This document shows positions 53,454-61,883 of a stretch of DNA of 64,000 bases, piece by piece. The notes beneath the pieces are model-generated. The model ran no database searches. It was not told the DNA's origin and saw only the letters and a program-made list of their open reading frames with translations. Numbering within the stretch: position 1 is the stretch's first letter; every line of letters begins with the position of its first letter. This DNA comes from Sulfitobacter sp. M39 (GTDB lineage: Bacteria > Pseudomonadota > Alphaproteobacteria > Rhodobacterales > Rhodobacteraceae): assembly GCF_021735935.1 (NCBI RefSeq), contig NZ_WMDZ01000001.1:620001-684000 (forward strand), written 5' to 3'. The position numbers and the translations under genes are program-made.

Positions 53454-53978
53454 TCACTCCCCAAAACTTTGATCGACAAGATCGCGGGTGAGACGGTGTT
53501 CGCCTTTTACGATCAGATAGAGCAGGTTATCGGTCAGCGCGATGGCAAGGATGCCGCCGCCCACAACCATCACCGACTGCGGAATCCACAAGGATGTGGC
53601 GTCTTGCGACTGGCTGACTTCGTTGAACTTCCACGACCAGTAGACGAACCAATAGGCGTAGTAGGTGAAATACCACGCAATCGCCGCGGCAAGGCCGAAG
53701 CACCATATTTCAAGCAGCCGTTTCGGGCCTGCGGGCAGGGCGTTCAGCAGCACCGAAACGCGGATATGCGCGCCACGGTTCAGCGCGTTGGCAAAGGCGA
53801 GGAAGCTGGCGGCGGCCATCGCATAGCCGGCATAGCTTGCCGCACCGGGGAAAACCTCGCCGGTCCAGCGGGCAACCATCTGCACCACGATCAGCAGCAG
53901 GATCGCGACAAGACTGACGGCAGCCAGGGCACCAGATGCGAAATAGATGAAATCAAGCAGGCGTCGCAGGATGTTCAT
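53454..53978 (-). CDS. dctQ: TRAP transporter small permease, DctQ-type
   Basis: This 174-residue membrane protein has four TM helices (IYFASGALAAVSLVAILLLI, YAGYAMAAASFLAFANAL, FGLAAAIAWYFTYYAYW, VMVVGGGILAIALTD) and the ALNRGAHIRVSVL motif of DctQ proteins. It forms the membrane complex with DctM. The ATG at 53978 follows GGAGACC. It lies between dctP and dctM; a GC-rich stem precedes it in the operon. Substrate is set by DctP. Confidence 0.9.
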   Translation of the reverse strand: MNILRRLLDFIYFASGALAAVSLVAILLLIVVQMVARWTGEVFPGAASYAGYAMAAASFLAFANALNRGAHIRVSVLLNALPAGPKRLLEIWCFGLAAAIAWYFTYYAYWFVYWSWKFNEVSQSQDATSLWIPQSVMVVGGGILAIALTDNLLYLIVKGEHRLTRDLVDQSFGE

Positions 53979-54013
53979 GGAAAAGGTCTCCGGATTGGCG
54001 GATCGAACGTCAA

Positions 54014-54042
54014 ACGGCGGCACCTGTGAGGGGTGCCGCCGT
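54014..54042 (-). terminator. Partial terminator between dctP and dctQ
   Basis: ACGGCGGCACC and GGTGCCGCCGT form an 11-base perfect stem with a 7-base loop, followed by only TTT on the minus strand. Such stems between a binding protein gene and its permease genes usually thin out transcription so the binding protein is made in excess. Confidence 0.65.
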
Positions 54043-54050
54043 TCGCTGAT

Positions 54051-55040
54051 TTACTGCATGGATTTGTAGCTATCGACGATCGCCTGACCGTCCTCGCCTG
54101 CATTCTCCAGCCATTCGGAGGTCATGGTGCCGCCAATATCGCGCAGGCCGGACATCAGATCTTCGCTGGCGGGTTCCACGGTCATGCCGCCTTCGCGCAG
54201 CCCGTCATAGGTGAACTGCGTATAATCCTTGGAGGCTTGCAGCCCGCGCGTTTCCGCATCGCTGGCACAGGTGGTGATGATCGCCTTGTTCTCGTCCGAG
54301 ACATCGTTCCACACGTCGTTGTTTACCATGATGTAGTTGCGCGGCAGCCAGGCGTCGACCTCGTAGAAATGGGTCAGGCTTTCCCAGACTTTCTGGTCAT
54401 AGCCGGTCGCACCGGACGAGATCATGGATTCCGCAACGCCAGTGGCGAAAGCCTGGCTCAGCTCGGCGGCTTCGATGGTGACGGGCAGCATGCCGGTCAG
54501 CTCTGCCAGACGGCTGGTGGCGTTGTTATAGGACCGGAACTTGACGCCCTTCATGTCCTCGATCGTCTTGACCTCTTTCTTGAAGTACAGGCCCTGTGGC
54601 GGCCATGGCACGTTATAAAGCAGCGTCAGGTTCTGCTCTGCCAGCAGCTCTTCGATCTTGGGTTTCGCGGCTTGCCACAGCTTGTCGGACGCCTCGAAGG
54701 ACGGCGCGAGGAAGGGGATGGAATCAAAGCCGAAGATCGCGTTTTCATTCTGGTGCCCCGACAGGATGCGTTCGCCCAGCTGGACCTGACCGGTCTGGAT
54801 CGCGCGTTTGATGTCGGCACCCGCGATCAGCGACCCGCCGGGGTGCACGGTGATCTCGATCTCGCCCGCGGTGCCTTCGGTCACGCAGTTAGCGAATTCA
54901 ACGCCGTTCTCGGAATGGAAGTTCGACGCCGAATAGGCCATCGGCATGTCCCATTTCTCAGCCGCGAAAGCGGGCAGTGCGGTGGTGACCGTCAGGGCGG
55001 CGGTCGCGACGCCTGTCATCAATGTGGTGGTCCGTTTCAT
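54051..55040 (-). CDS. dctP: TRAP transporter substrate-binding protein, DctP-type
   Basis: This 329-residue periplasmic protein has a signal peptide ending ALPAFA near residue 27. FRSYNNATSRLAELTG contains the conserved Arg that pairs with the ligand's carboxylate in DctP proteins. Its neighbours pxpBCA predict 5-oxoproline or a related cyclic amino acid as ligand; Bordetella DctP6 and DctP7 bind pyroglutamate, which makes this a reasonable guess. It follows the oxidase gene by 39 bases, so it belongs to the same operon. Confidence 0.92.
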   Translation of the reverse strand: MKRTTTLMTGVATAALTVTTALPAFAAEKWDMPMAYSASNFHSENGVEFANCVTEGTAGEIEITVHPGGSLIAGADIKRAIQTGQVQLGERILSGHQNENAIFGFDSIPFLAPSFEASDKLWQAAKPKIEELLAEQNLTLLYNVPWPPQGLYFKKEVKTIEDMKGVKFRSYNNATSRLAELTGMLPVTIEAAELSQAFATGVAESMISSGATGYDQKVWESLTHFYEVDAWLPRNYIMVNNDVWNDVSDENKAIITTCASDAETRGLQASKDYTQFTYDGLREGGMTVEPASEDLMSGLRDIGGTMTSEWLENAGEDGQAIVDSYKSMQ

Positions 55041-55079
55041 GTGGTTCTCTCCTAGTTGGTATGTCTTTGGCTTGCGGGG

Positions 55080-56324
55080 TTAGCCCCTGCTAAACCGTTG
55101 CGGTGCATAGGGCTGCAGGTCGGTGTTGACGGGTTGCCCCATAACCAATCCTGCGACGAGGCGGCCTGTTTTGGGCCCGCCTGTCAACCCGATGTGGTGA
55201 TGCCCAAAGGCGGTAAAGACCCGGCTTGTGCCAACCTGTCCGATCAGGGGCAGGCTGTCGCTGGGGGCAGGTCTGTGCCCCAGCCATTCGATTTCGCGCG
55301 TGGCCCGAAGCTGTGGAAAGGCGGCCTTGGCCTGTCGCCGCAGCAGCGCCAGCGGTGCCTTGGACGGGGCTGCGTCAAGCCCGCCGAATTCCAGAATACC
55401 CGCGCAGCGTAGGCCCTGCGCCATGGGGGTGGCAACGAATTTCCCGCTGGCGATCATCACGGGGCGCGCGGGCCCGCCCGTCGCCCCCTCGAATATCACA
55501 TGATAGCCGCGTTCGCTTTCCAGCGGGACGTTCAGCCCCAGCTTGGCCATCAGCGGTTTCGACCAGACGCCGGTGGCCAGCACGATATCGTCACAGGCCA
55601 CGCGGCCTTGGGTCGTCTCGACCCCGGAAATCGCGCCGTCGGACAGGTCGAAATCCTTGACCTCGGCCTGCAGGATCGTGCCGCCGCGTTGTTCGAACGC
55701 CCGCGCCAGCGCGCTGACATAGCCGCCGGGATCGCGGATAAAGCCGTGGTTCTTCATAATGGCAAGTAGGTGAATATCCGTCCCGAGCGTGGGTTCATAC
55801 TCGTGTATCTGCGGCCCCTCGATCAGTTCTGGCGCGAACCCCGCCTCCGCCCGCAGCGCCCAGGTGTAGGCTTCGGCGTCAAACGCGGCGCGGTTGCGAT
55901 AGGCGAAAACATAATCGCTGTCACTTACCCAGTCGGACAGGCCCAGATCGGCGGTCAGGCTTTTGTGTTGGTCCACACTGTCACTGACAATAGGCGCGAG
56001 CCCCTGCGCAATCCGGCGGGTGTCGCGGTCGTTCGCGACCCGCAGATACTTTGCCAGCCAAGGCAGCAGACGCGGCAGATAGGGCAGGCGCAGATAAAGC
56101 GGCACATCCGGGTTCAGCAGCATCGCGGGGGCTTTGGCGATCAGGCCGGGGGCGGTGACGGGTGCCACCGCGCAGGCCGCCAGCACGCCCGCGTTCCCAT
56201 GTGACGTGCCTGTCCCCGGGGCCGCGCGGTCAATGATTGTGACCTGCGCGCCTGCGCGTTGCAGCCAGATCGCCGATGACACACCGACGATCCCCGCCCC
56301 CACGACGATCACATGGCGCGTCAT
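55080..56324 (-). CDS. FAD-dependent D-amino acid oxidase/dehydrogenase, DadA-like
   Basis: The ATG at 56324 gives 414 residues. The FAD-binding motif VIVVGAGIVGVSSAIWLQRAG is at the N-terminus. DADA-type features follow: SHGNAGVLAACAVAPVTAPG, ATGVWSKPLMAKLG, and the C-terminal FTAFGHHHIGLTGGPKTG. Related enzymes oxidise D-amino acids, D-proline or cis-4-hydroxy-D-proline and pass electrons to the quinone pool. It heads an operon with a TRAP transporter and 5-oxoprolinase, so an imported D- or cyclic amino acid is its likely substrate. Confidence 0.9.
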   Translation of the reverse strand: MTRHVIVVGAGIVGVSSAIWLQRAGAQVTIIDRAAPGTGTSHGNAGVLAACAVAPVTAPGLIAKAPAMLLNPDVPLYLRLPYLPRLLPWLAKYLRVANDRDTRRIAQGLAPIVSDSVDQHKSLTADLGLSDWVSDSDYVFAYRNRAAFDAEAYTWALRAEAGFAPELIEGPQIHEYEPTLGTDIHLLAIMKNHGFIRDPGGYVSALARAFEQRGGTILQAEVKDFDLSDGAISGVETTQGRVACDDIVLATGVWSKPLMAKLGLNVPLESERGYHVIFEGATGGPARPVMIASGKFVATPMAQGLRCAGILEFGGLDAAPSKAPLALLRRQAKAAFPQLRATREIEWLGHRPAPSDSLPLIGQVGTSRVFTAFGHHHIGLTGGPKTGRLVAGLVMGQPVNTDLQPYAPQRFSRG

Positions 56325-56488
56325 GGGCGACCCTTGGGATGAAAGCAAAGACGGTTCGACATGGTTCTTGATTCCTTTCCGCTCACTTTGGCAGGGAAAA
56401 GCAATACGTCAACAAAATGTTTACAAATTGTCATCGTCGCCGCGTGCGTAGGCATGTACCGCCAATTCGTTCATCGAAACGGGGTGGG

Positions 56489-57694
56489 TTAACGAAGCCA
56501 GCCGTCTTCGAAAGCGATCTGACTGACGCCTGCCAGACGGGTGATGCGGGCCAGCTCTGCCTCGAAAGCGGCCTGTTTGCCTTTGCCCCAACGGCTGCCC
56601 GGCTCAGGCCAAAGCGCGCGCACAACCAGCGTATCGCGGTCACGGTGCGCTTTCATATCCACCCGCGCAATGATGCTGTCGCCCTGCAGGATCGGAAAAA
56701 CATAATAGCCATAGACCCGTTTGGGCGCGGGCACGAACATCTCTATCCGGTAGCGGAAGCCGAACAGACGTTCGGCGCGTTTGCGATCGCGCAAGGCCGG
56801 GTCAAAGGGGCTCAGTACCCGTAGCCGTGCGGTCTGAGCCATGTCTATCGCGGGGTCGCTTGCCAAACCGGGACGGGCAAAGCTGCGATGGACTGTGCCG
56901 TCGGCACCCGCGATCTGCACCTGCTCCACGCGTCCGGCGGCCTGTTCCCGCTGGACCCATGCCTTCGCCTCTGCCGGAGAGATATGCGCCCAGAATGCCG
57001 CCAGCTCCCCCGGTGTGGCAAAGCCCAGACGATCCAGCGCGCCGTTGCAACACCAATCGATGGTCTGGGCCTCATCCGGTGCCTGCGACGGGTCGCATAG
57101 CGCCGCGTCGATCACCCGCTCTGTCAGGTCATAGCGTTTCTGGAAACCGTCCCGCCCCACGACGCAAAGCGCCCCTGCGCGCCACAGATACTCCAGCGCG
57201 GTTTTGGAGGGATGCCAATCCCACCACCCGCCGTTTGATCGCGGTTCATCCTGCCCGACATCAGACGACGACACCGGCCCCTGTTCGCGGACCTGGTCCA
57301 GCACGGACTGGAACCGCCCCTCGAAATCATGTTGGTGCCAGTCCTTATACCGCTGGCGCAGCATCTGCGCGTCCCGCTGGCGGCGCAATTCCCAATGGGG
57401 GTAGTATCCCATCGGGATCACCGCGGCGTCATGGGTCCAGTGTTCAAACAGCGCCCCATCGCGTTCATATAAGGTCTTCAACGCTTGCGGGCGATAGCGT
57501 TGGCGGCGCGAAAACAGGATCAGATCATGCGCCCGCGCCACGGTATTGATGCTGTCCAACTGCACAAAGCCCAGGCCCTGGATCAGTTGCAACAGGTCGT
57601 TCCCGCTGGCGGGCCCCTGGGGTGCATCGCTCAGCAGATGGCGATTTAGAAAGACGCGACGGGCGTCGCGGTTGCCGATCAGCGGCAGGGTCAT
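56489..57694 (-). CDS. DNA glycosylase / winged-helix protein, YcaQ family
   Basis: This 401-residue protein has the YcaQ/AlkZ pattern: FVQLDSINTVARAHDLILFSRR (the QLD catalytic motif region) and EHWTHDAAVIPMGYYPHW. The later GYYVFPILQGDSIIARVDMKAHRD block is the family's third winged helix and dimer region. E. coli YcaQ and Streptomyces AlkZ unhook DNA interstrand crosslinks. Its ATG overlaps the LacI-type gene stop as ATGA, an odd partner for a repair enzyme. No crosslinker biosynthetic genes are nearby. Confidence 0.88.
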   Translation of the reverse strand: MTLPLIGNRDARRVFLNRHLLSDAPQGPASGNDLLQLIQGLGFVQLDSINTVARAHDLILFSRRQRYRPQALKTLYERDGALFEHWTHDAAVIPMGYYPHWELRRQRDAQMLRQRYKDWHQHDFEGRFQSVLDQVREQGPVSSSDVGQDEPRSNGGWWDWHPSKTALEYLWRAGALCVVGRDGFQKRYDLTERVIDAALCDPSQAPDEAQTIDWCCNGALDRLGFATPGELAAFWAHISPAEAKAWVQREQAAGRVEQVQIAGADGTVHRSFARPGLASDPAIDMAQTARLRVLSPFDPALRDRKRAERLFGFRYRIEMFVPAPKRVYGYYVFPILQGDSIIARVDMKAHRDRDTLVVRALWPEPGSRWGKGKQAAFEAELARITRLAGVSQIAFEDGWLR

Positions 57695-58728
57695 ACCTTG
57701 CGGTTGCGGCGCAGCGTGTCCCCCAGCGACAGGGTCGGTGTCAGGGTAATCTGCGTTTGCAGGTCGGGGTCCGGTTCATCCAATGTATCGTTCAAAATGA
57801 TACGCGCCGCGGCCTGTCCGATCTCGAGCCGACAGGCGTCCATCGTGGCAAGCTGACGGGGCAAGCCCTGTAGCAGTTCGACGTTGTTGAAACCGGCAAG
57901 GCCGATCTGGCCCGGAATATCGATGCCCTGATCGATCAGATACAGCAATCCGCCCGCGCCGATCATGTCGTTTGAATAATACAGGAAATCCAGCTCGGGC
58001 GACCGTTCCAGCATGTCCTGCGTCATCTCGCGCCCCTTGGCCAGCGCAGAACCGCCGGAGTAGAACGCGCGGTCCTCGATCTCTATCCCGGCTTTGGCAA
58101 GCCCTTCGGTAAACCCTTCGAACCGTTTGCGGGCGCGGTGGTCAAGCGGCATCTTGGTGCCCATGAAACCGATGTGTTCATAGCCTTCCTTGAGGATCGC
58201 CTTGGCCATTTCCTGCCCCGCACGGCGGTGCGAAATCCCGACCATCGCATCAATCGGACGCCCGTCCACGTCCATGATCTCGACCACGGGGATGCCCGCG
58301 TTCTTGAGCATGGCACGCGTCGCCTCGGAATGTTCCAGTCCCGCGATGATCACGCCCGAAGGCCGCCAGGACAGCATTTCGTACAAAACGCGCTCTTCCT
58401 TTTCGGGCATATAGTCGGTGACGCCCACGACCGGCTGCAGCGGCGTGTCTTCAAGCACCTGATTGACGCCGTTCAGCACCTCGGGAAAGACCATGTTCGA
58501 CAGCGACGGGATAATGACCGCGACAAGGTTCACCCGTTGCGACGCAAGAGATCCGGCAATCTGGTTGGGCACATACCCCAGCTCTTTCGCCGCAGCCAGC
58601 ACCCGCCGCCGCGTCGCTTCGGACACGTCACCGCGTTTTCGCAGAACCCGGCTGACCGTCATTTCCGACACCCCGCAGGCATCGGATACATCACGAAGGG
58701 TCAACGGGCGTTTCGGAGGCTGTGTCAA
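57691..58728 (-). CDS. LacI family transcriptional regulator
   Basis: Using the TTG at 58728 (AGGA 8 bases upstream) gives 345 residues, the usual family length. The helix-turn-helix LTLRDVSDACGVSEMTVSRVLR is followed by the hinge helix in AAAKELGYVPNQIAGSLASQ and a periplasmic-binding-protein-like effector domain (VVEIMDVDGRP, GISHRRAGQEMAKAIL, YYSNDMIGAGGLLYL). The GntR/gluconate subgroup looks closest. A longer frame from 58794 is less likely. It could control the downstream oxidase-TRAP operon, though ycaQ lies between. Confidence 0.9.
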   Translation of the reverse strand: MTQPPKRPLTLRDVSDACGVSEMTVSRVLRKRGDVSEATRRRVLAAAKELGYVPNQIAGSLASQRVNLVAVIIPSLSNMVFPEVLNGVNQVLEDTPLQPVVGVTDYMPEKEERVLYEMLSWRPSGVIIAGLEHSEATRAMLKNAGIPVVEIMDVDGRPIDAMVGISHRRAGQEMAKAILKEGYEHIGFMGTKMPLDHRARKRFEGFTEGLAKAGIEIEDRAFYSGGSALAKGREMTQDMLERSPELDFLYYSNDMIGAGGLLYLIDQGIDIPGQIGLAGFNNVELLQGLPRQLATMDACRLEIGQAAARIILNDTLDEPDPDLQTQITLTPTLSLGDTLRRNRKV

Positions 58729-58884
58729 AGGCGCTTGTCCTGCTTGAAAGTGGTATTCTATCAACAGCGTAGTGCGTCGGTCGGGCGCAGGCAATCACCA
58801 TATCAAGCCCCCCGCTACAGCGTTGCCGCACCACCCCGCAGTGTGACTGGATCACCACCCCGTTTTGCGCTAAGCCAACCCCGT

Positions 58885-58961
58885 GGCCCCGTGGCTCAAC
58901 TGGATAGAGCAGCCCCCTCCTAAGGGGCAGGTTGCAGGTTCGAATCCTGCCGGGGTCACCA
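58885..58961 (+). tRNA. tRNA-Arg(CCT)
   Basis: The 77-base cloverleaf has acceptor GGCCCCG/CGGGGTC, D-arm GCTC..GAGC, anticodon stem GCCCC/GGGGC with loop CTCCTAA (anticodon CCT), T-arm GCAGG-TTCGAAT-CCTGC, and encoded CCA (58959-58961). Confidence 0.97.
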
Positions 58962-59267
58962 TTTATATCAATGGTGCACGTTTTCTCCGTGTCCTCGGGT
59001 ATTGTCCTTCTCGCATCAAGCTCGGACGACAGCGGTCGCGGGGGCCGTTATTAGGTCTGAAAAGGCGCTGGTGTAATTTAGCGCATGCTATCGATCTTAT
59101 GCCGCTCATGTTGATCTTGGTCATGCGGAAGGCGCTATGCTTGGCCAGATGAGTCAGCAAGATGCGGGCGGATACTGCTCGGGTCGACGAGACAGTCAAT
59201 TGACCGCAGCAGGTGGCATTGGGCACATGATCGCCGATCCCCTGACATTCACCAACAAATTGCATCA
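58962..59267. other. Gene-poor, lower-GC stretch after tRNA-Arg
   Basis: These 306 bases contain no frame I can support as a gene. A hairpin ACCATT-TATATC-AATGGT follows the tRNA end directly. No second copy of the tRNA 3' end that would mark an att site was found within the window. The stretch leads into the lower-GC small-ORF and dioxygenase unit. Confidence 0.5.
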
Positions 59268-59531
59268 GTGGCAAAGACCAGATCAGAAAACGGTTCTTCA
59301 CTACAGTTCGCCTCACTTCTCATTTTCTTTACCGCGGTGAAAGTTGGCTTGCCGTATATGCTAGGGCAGCTTACCGTCGTGCCTTATGATGACGGGACGT
59401 TCAAGTTTGGTGCTGGAGTGGCGCGCGATGGGTGCGCCATTTGGCAAGACGCAGGAGTGGTGGCCGCCGCCCTGCTGTTGATCTTTGCGATCAACTTTAA
59501 AAGCCATCAAAACGAACTGGATAAAACATGA
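59268..59531 (+). CDS. Small membrane protein, unknown function
   Basis: This 87-residue frame starts at GTG (59268) and has two hydrophobic segments, about residues 14-32 (FASLLIFFTAVKVGLPYML) and 63-76 (GVVAAALLLIFAI), joined by a loop with YDDGTFKFGAGVARDGCAIW. Its stop overlaps the start of the dioxygenase gene as ATGA, which argues that it is translated. I recognise no family. The true start may be the later GTG at 59337. Lower GC than the surroundings suggests it arrived with the dioxygenase gene. Confidence 0.5.
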   Translation: MAKTRSENGSSLQFASLLIFFTAVKVGLPYMLGQLTVVPYDDGTFKFGAGVARDGCAIWQDAGVVAAALLLIFAINFKSHQNELDKT

Positions 59532-60649
59532 CGATCCGCGACCTTACGGTCCGTGCCGACACGCTTGCCGTGACTTGGACGGATATGACCACCACAGATT
59601 TCCCAATCATCTGGTTGCGCGACAACTGCCCTTCTGGATTGCACCCCCAGACCCACGAACGCCTTTTGGACTTACTTTCGCTTGAGGATGCGCCCGTGCT
59701 GTCGTCCGCAGAGTTTGACGGCGATGAAGTTCATCTAAGCTACGAAGATGGACATATCAGCCAACTGCCATCCTCACTTTTATCGCAGCACCGCCCTGGC
59801 CAACGCGCCGCTGATCCTGCCGCAATCGAAGCGCGGCTTTGGCGGTCAGAGCACAGCGTCGCTCGGTATCCGGCCTCACCCATCATGGAGGACGACACCG
59901 CGCTTGAGACATGGATGAAGGTCACCGCTGCTGACGGTCTTAGCATCGTTGAAAACCTTGACGACCGGACAAGCGCAGGCGTTGATGTCGCGGAACGGAT
60001 CGATTTCCTGCGGAAAACCAACTTTGGCACTACGTTTGAAGTGATCAACAAGCCTGATCCCAACAACCTGGCATATACGTCAGTCGCACTGCCATTGCAT
60101 ACAGATTTGCCAAACCAAGAGGTGCCACCCGGCTATCAGTTCCTACATTGCCTCGCCAACGAGGCGACGGGAGGCGGATCATTGTTTGCTGACGGATTTG
60201 CAATGGCAGAAGATTTGCGCACTGAAAATCCCGAGGCGTTCGAACTGCTTTGTGATGTCGCAATCCCGTTCCGGTTTCATGATGGCGATGCAGATATCTT
60301 GGTCTATAAACCGGTGATCACACTGGGCGCTGCGGGTGACGTGATCGAAATACGCTATAACGCGCACCTTGCAGGCGTCTTTGATATGCCGGCGGATATT
60401 ATGCCTGCCTATTACCGTGCTTATCGCGCTTATATGTCCAAGACCCGTGACCCTAAATACCGCATCACGTTAAAGCTGAAGGCAGGTGAAATGGTTGTCT
60501 TTGACAATCGCCGTGTCCTTCATGGACGAGACTCCTTTGATCCATCTACGGGGTTTCGTCATCTCCACGGTTGCTACGTAGATCGTGGGGAATTTGCCTC
60601 TAGATTGCGTTTGCTATCGGGGCGGGCGAGGGCAACCAAAGCGGCTTGA
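59528..60649 (+). CDS. Gamma-butyrobetaine dioxygenase / TauD-like 2-oxoglutarate oxygenase
   Basis: This 373-residue enzyme has the N-terminal domain beginning with IIWLRDNCPSGLHPQTHERL (bacterial gamma-butyrobetaine hydroxylase-like) and a jelly-roll core. The iron site His-X-Asp is in LPLHTDLPNQE, the distal His in RRVLHGRDSF, and a 2-oxoglutarate-binding Arg follows in FRHLHGCYVDR. It would use Fe(II), oxygen and 2-oxoglutarate to hydroxylate a trimethylamine such as gamma-butyrobetaine or trimethyllysine. GC is visibly lower (about 52% in sampled lines) than in adjacent core genes. Confidence 0.85.
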   Translation: MTIRDLTVRADTLAVTWTDMTTTDFPIIWLRDNCPSGLHPQTHERLLDLLSLEDAPVLSSAEFDGDEVHLSYEDGHISQLPSSLLSQHRPGQRAADPAAIEARLWRSEHSVARYPASPIMEDDTALETWMKVTAADGLSIVENLDDRTSAGVDVAERIDFLRKTNFGTTFEVINKPDPNNLAYTSVALPLHTDLPNQEVPPGYQFLHCLANEATGGGSLFADGFAMAEDLRTENPEAFELLCDVAIPFRFHDGDADILVYKPVITLGAAGDVIEIRYNAHLAGVFDMPADIMPAYYRAYRAYMSKTRDPKYRITLKLKAGEMVVFDNRRVLHGRDSFDPSTGFRHLHGCYVDRGEFASRLRLLSGRARATKAA

Positions 60650-60673
60650 CCTGTGCCACAGCTCAAGGGGATC

Positions 60674-60709
60674 AGCCCCGCCGGTCATCCGGCAGGGCTG
60701 CGCTTTTTG
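60674..60709. terminator. Intrinsic terminator between the dioxygenase and leuB
   Basis: AGCC(C)CGCCGG pairs with CCGGCAGGGCT around TCAT, followed by GCGCTTTTTG on the plus strand. leuB ends 3 bases beyond. Confidence 0.78.
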
Positions 60710-60711
60710 TC

Positions 60712-61818
60712 TTACAGGCTCGCGTCCAGGGCGGCGAGGATCGCGTCGCCCATTTCGGAGGTCGAGATAGGAGAGCCGCCTTCGGGGCCCATCAGATCCG
60801 CGGTGCGTGCCCCATCGGCGAGCACTTTTTCAACGGCTTTTTCCAGACGCGCGGCTTCATCGCCTTGGTCGAAGGAATAGCGCAGCGCCATGGCAAAGCT
60901 GAGGATACAGGCGATGGGGTTCGCCTTGCCTTGACCCGCGATATCGGGGGCGGAGCCGTGGACGGGCTCGTACAGCGCTTTGGGGCGGCCATCAGCATTT
61001 GGCGCACCCAGCGAGGCAGAGGGCAGCATCCCCAGCGAGCCTGTCAGCATCGCGGCACAGTCGGACAGAATGTCGCCGAACAGGTTGTCGGTGACGATCA
61101 CGTCGAACTGCTTGGGCGCGCGCACCAGTTGCATCGCGCCGTTGTCGGCGTACATGTGGGACAGCTCGACATCGGGGTAGTCTTCGTCATGCACTTTCTG
61201 CACGACTTCGCGCCACAGGATGCCGCTTTCCATGACGTTGGCTTTCTCCATCGAGCAGACTTTGTTGCCCCGACGACGCGCCAGTTCAAAGGCTGACCGT
61301 GCGACACGGTCGATCTCGGATTCGGTGTAGCGCTGTGTGTTGATGCCAACGCGTTCGTTGCCTTCCTCGAAAATCCCGCGCGGTTCGCCAAAGTAGACAC
61401 CCGATGTCAACTCGCGCACGATCATGATGTCGAGCCCGGCAACGAGGCCTTTCTTCAGCGAGGAGAAATCCGCCAGCGCATCAAAACACTGTGCCGGACG
61501 CAGGTTCGAAAACAGGTCCATTTCCTTGCGCAGGCGCAGCAGGCCGCGTTCGGGTTTGACGCTGAAATCAAGCTCGTCGTATTTCGGCCCGCCAACGGCA
61601 CCCAGCAGAACAGCATCCGCCGCCAGCGCTTTGGCCATCGTGTCGTCATGTAGGGGGGTGCCGTGTTTGTCATAGGCGGCACCGCCGACCAGATCGTGAT
61701 CCACGTCGAAGGCCAGATCGCGCTTGTCGCCAAACCAGTCGATGATGCGAACAACCTGGCCCATGACCTCGGGGCCGATGCCGTCACCGGCGAGGATTAG
61801 CAATGTGGGGTTGGCCAT
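60712..61818 (-). CDS. leuB: 3-Isopropylmalate dehydrogenase
   Basis: This 368-residue enzyme oxidises and decarboxylates 3-isopropylmalate in leucine synthesis with NAD. Signatures are [12 protein letters not shown] at the N-terminus, [42 protein letters not shown] and [20 protein letters not shown]. Catalytic Tyr and Lys lie in [11 protein letters not shown] and the [14 protein letters not shown] [16 protein letters not shown] region. leuC and leuD are not adjacent in this window. Length and start (GGAGACATCGC before ATG) are normal. Confidence 0.97.
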   Translation of the reverse strand: MANPTLLILAGDGIGPEVMGQVVRIIDWFGDKRDLAFDVDHDLVGGAAYDKHGTPLHDDTMAKALAADAVLLGAVGGPKYDELDFSVKPERGLLRLRKEMDLFSNLRPAQCFDALADFSSLKKGLVAGLDIMIVRELTSGVYFGEPRGIFEEGNERVGINTQRYTESEIDRVARSAFELARRRGNKVCSMEKANVMESGILWREVVQKVHDEDYPDVELSHMYADNGAMQLVRAPKQFDVIVTDNLFGDILSDCAAMLTGSLGMLPSASLGAPNADGRPKALYEPVHGSAPDIAGQGKANPIACILSFAMALRYSFDQGDEAARLEKAVEKVLADGARTADLMGPEGGSPISTSEMGDAILAALDASL

Positions 61819-61883
61819 GCGATGTCTCCTGAAAAATACGTTGATAGCGGGGTAGCGCGGGGAGGCAGAGGGGTCAAGAACGG

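Noticed and set aside
58963..59316. Minus-strand frame after tRNA-Arg as a transposase relic
   Set aside because: Basic and cysteine-poor composition is suggestive, but no DDE motif, inverted repeats or family match could be seen.
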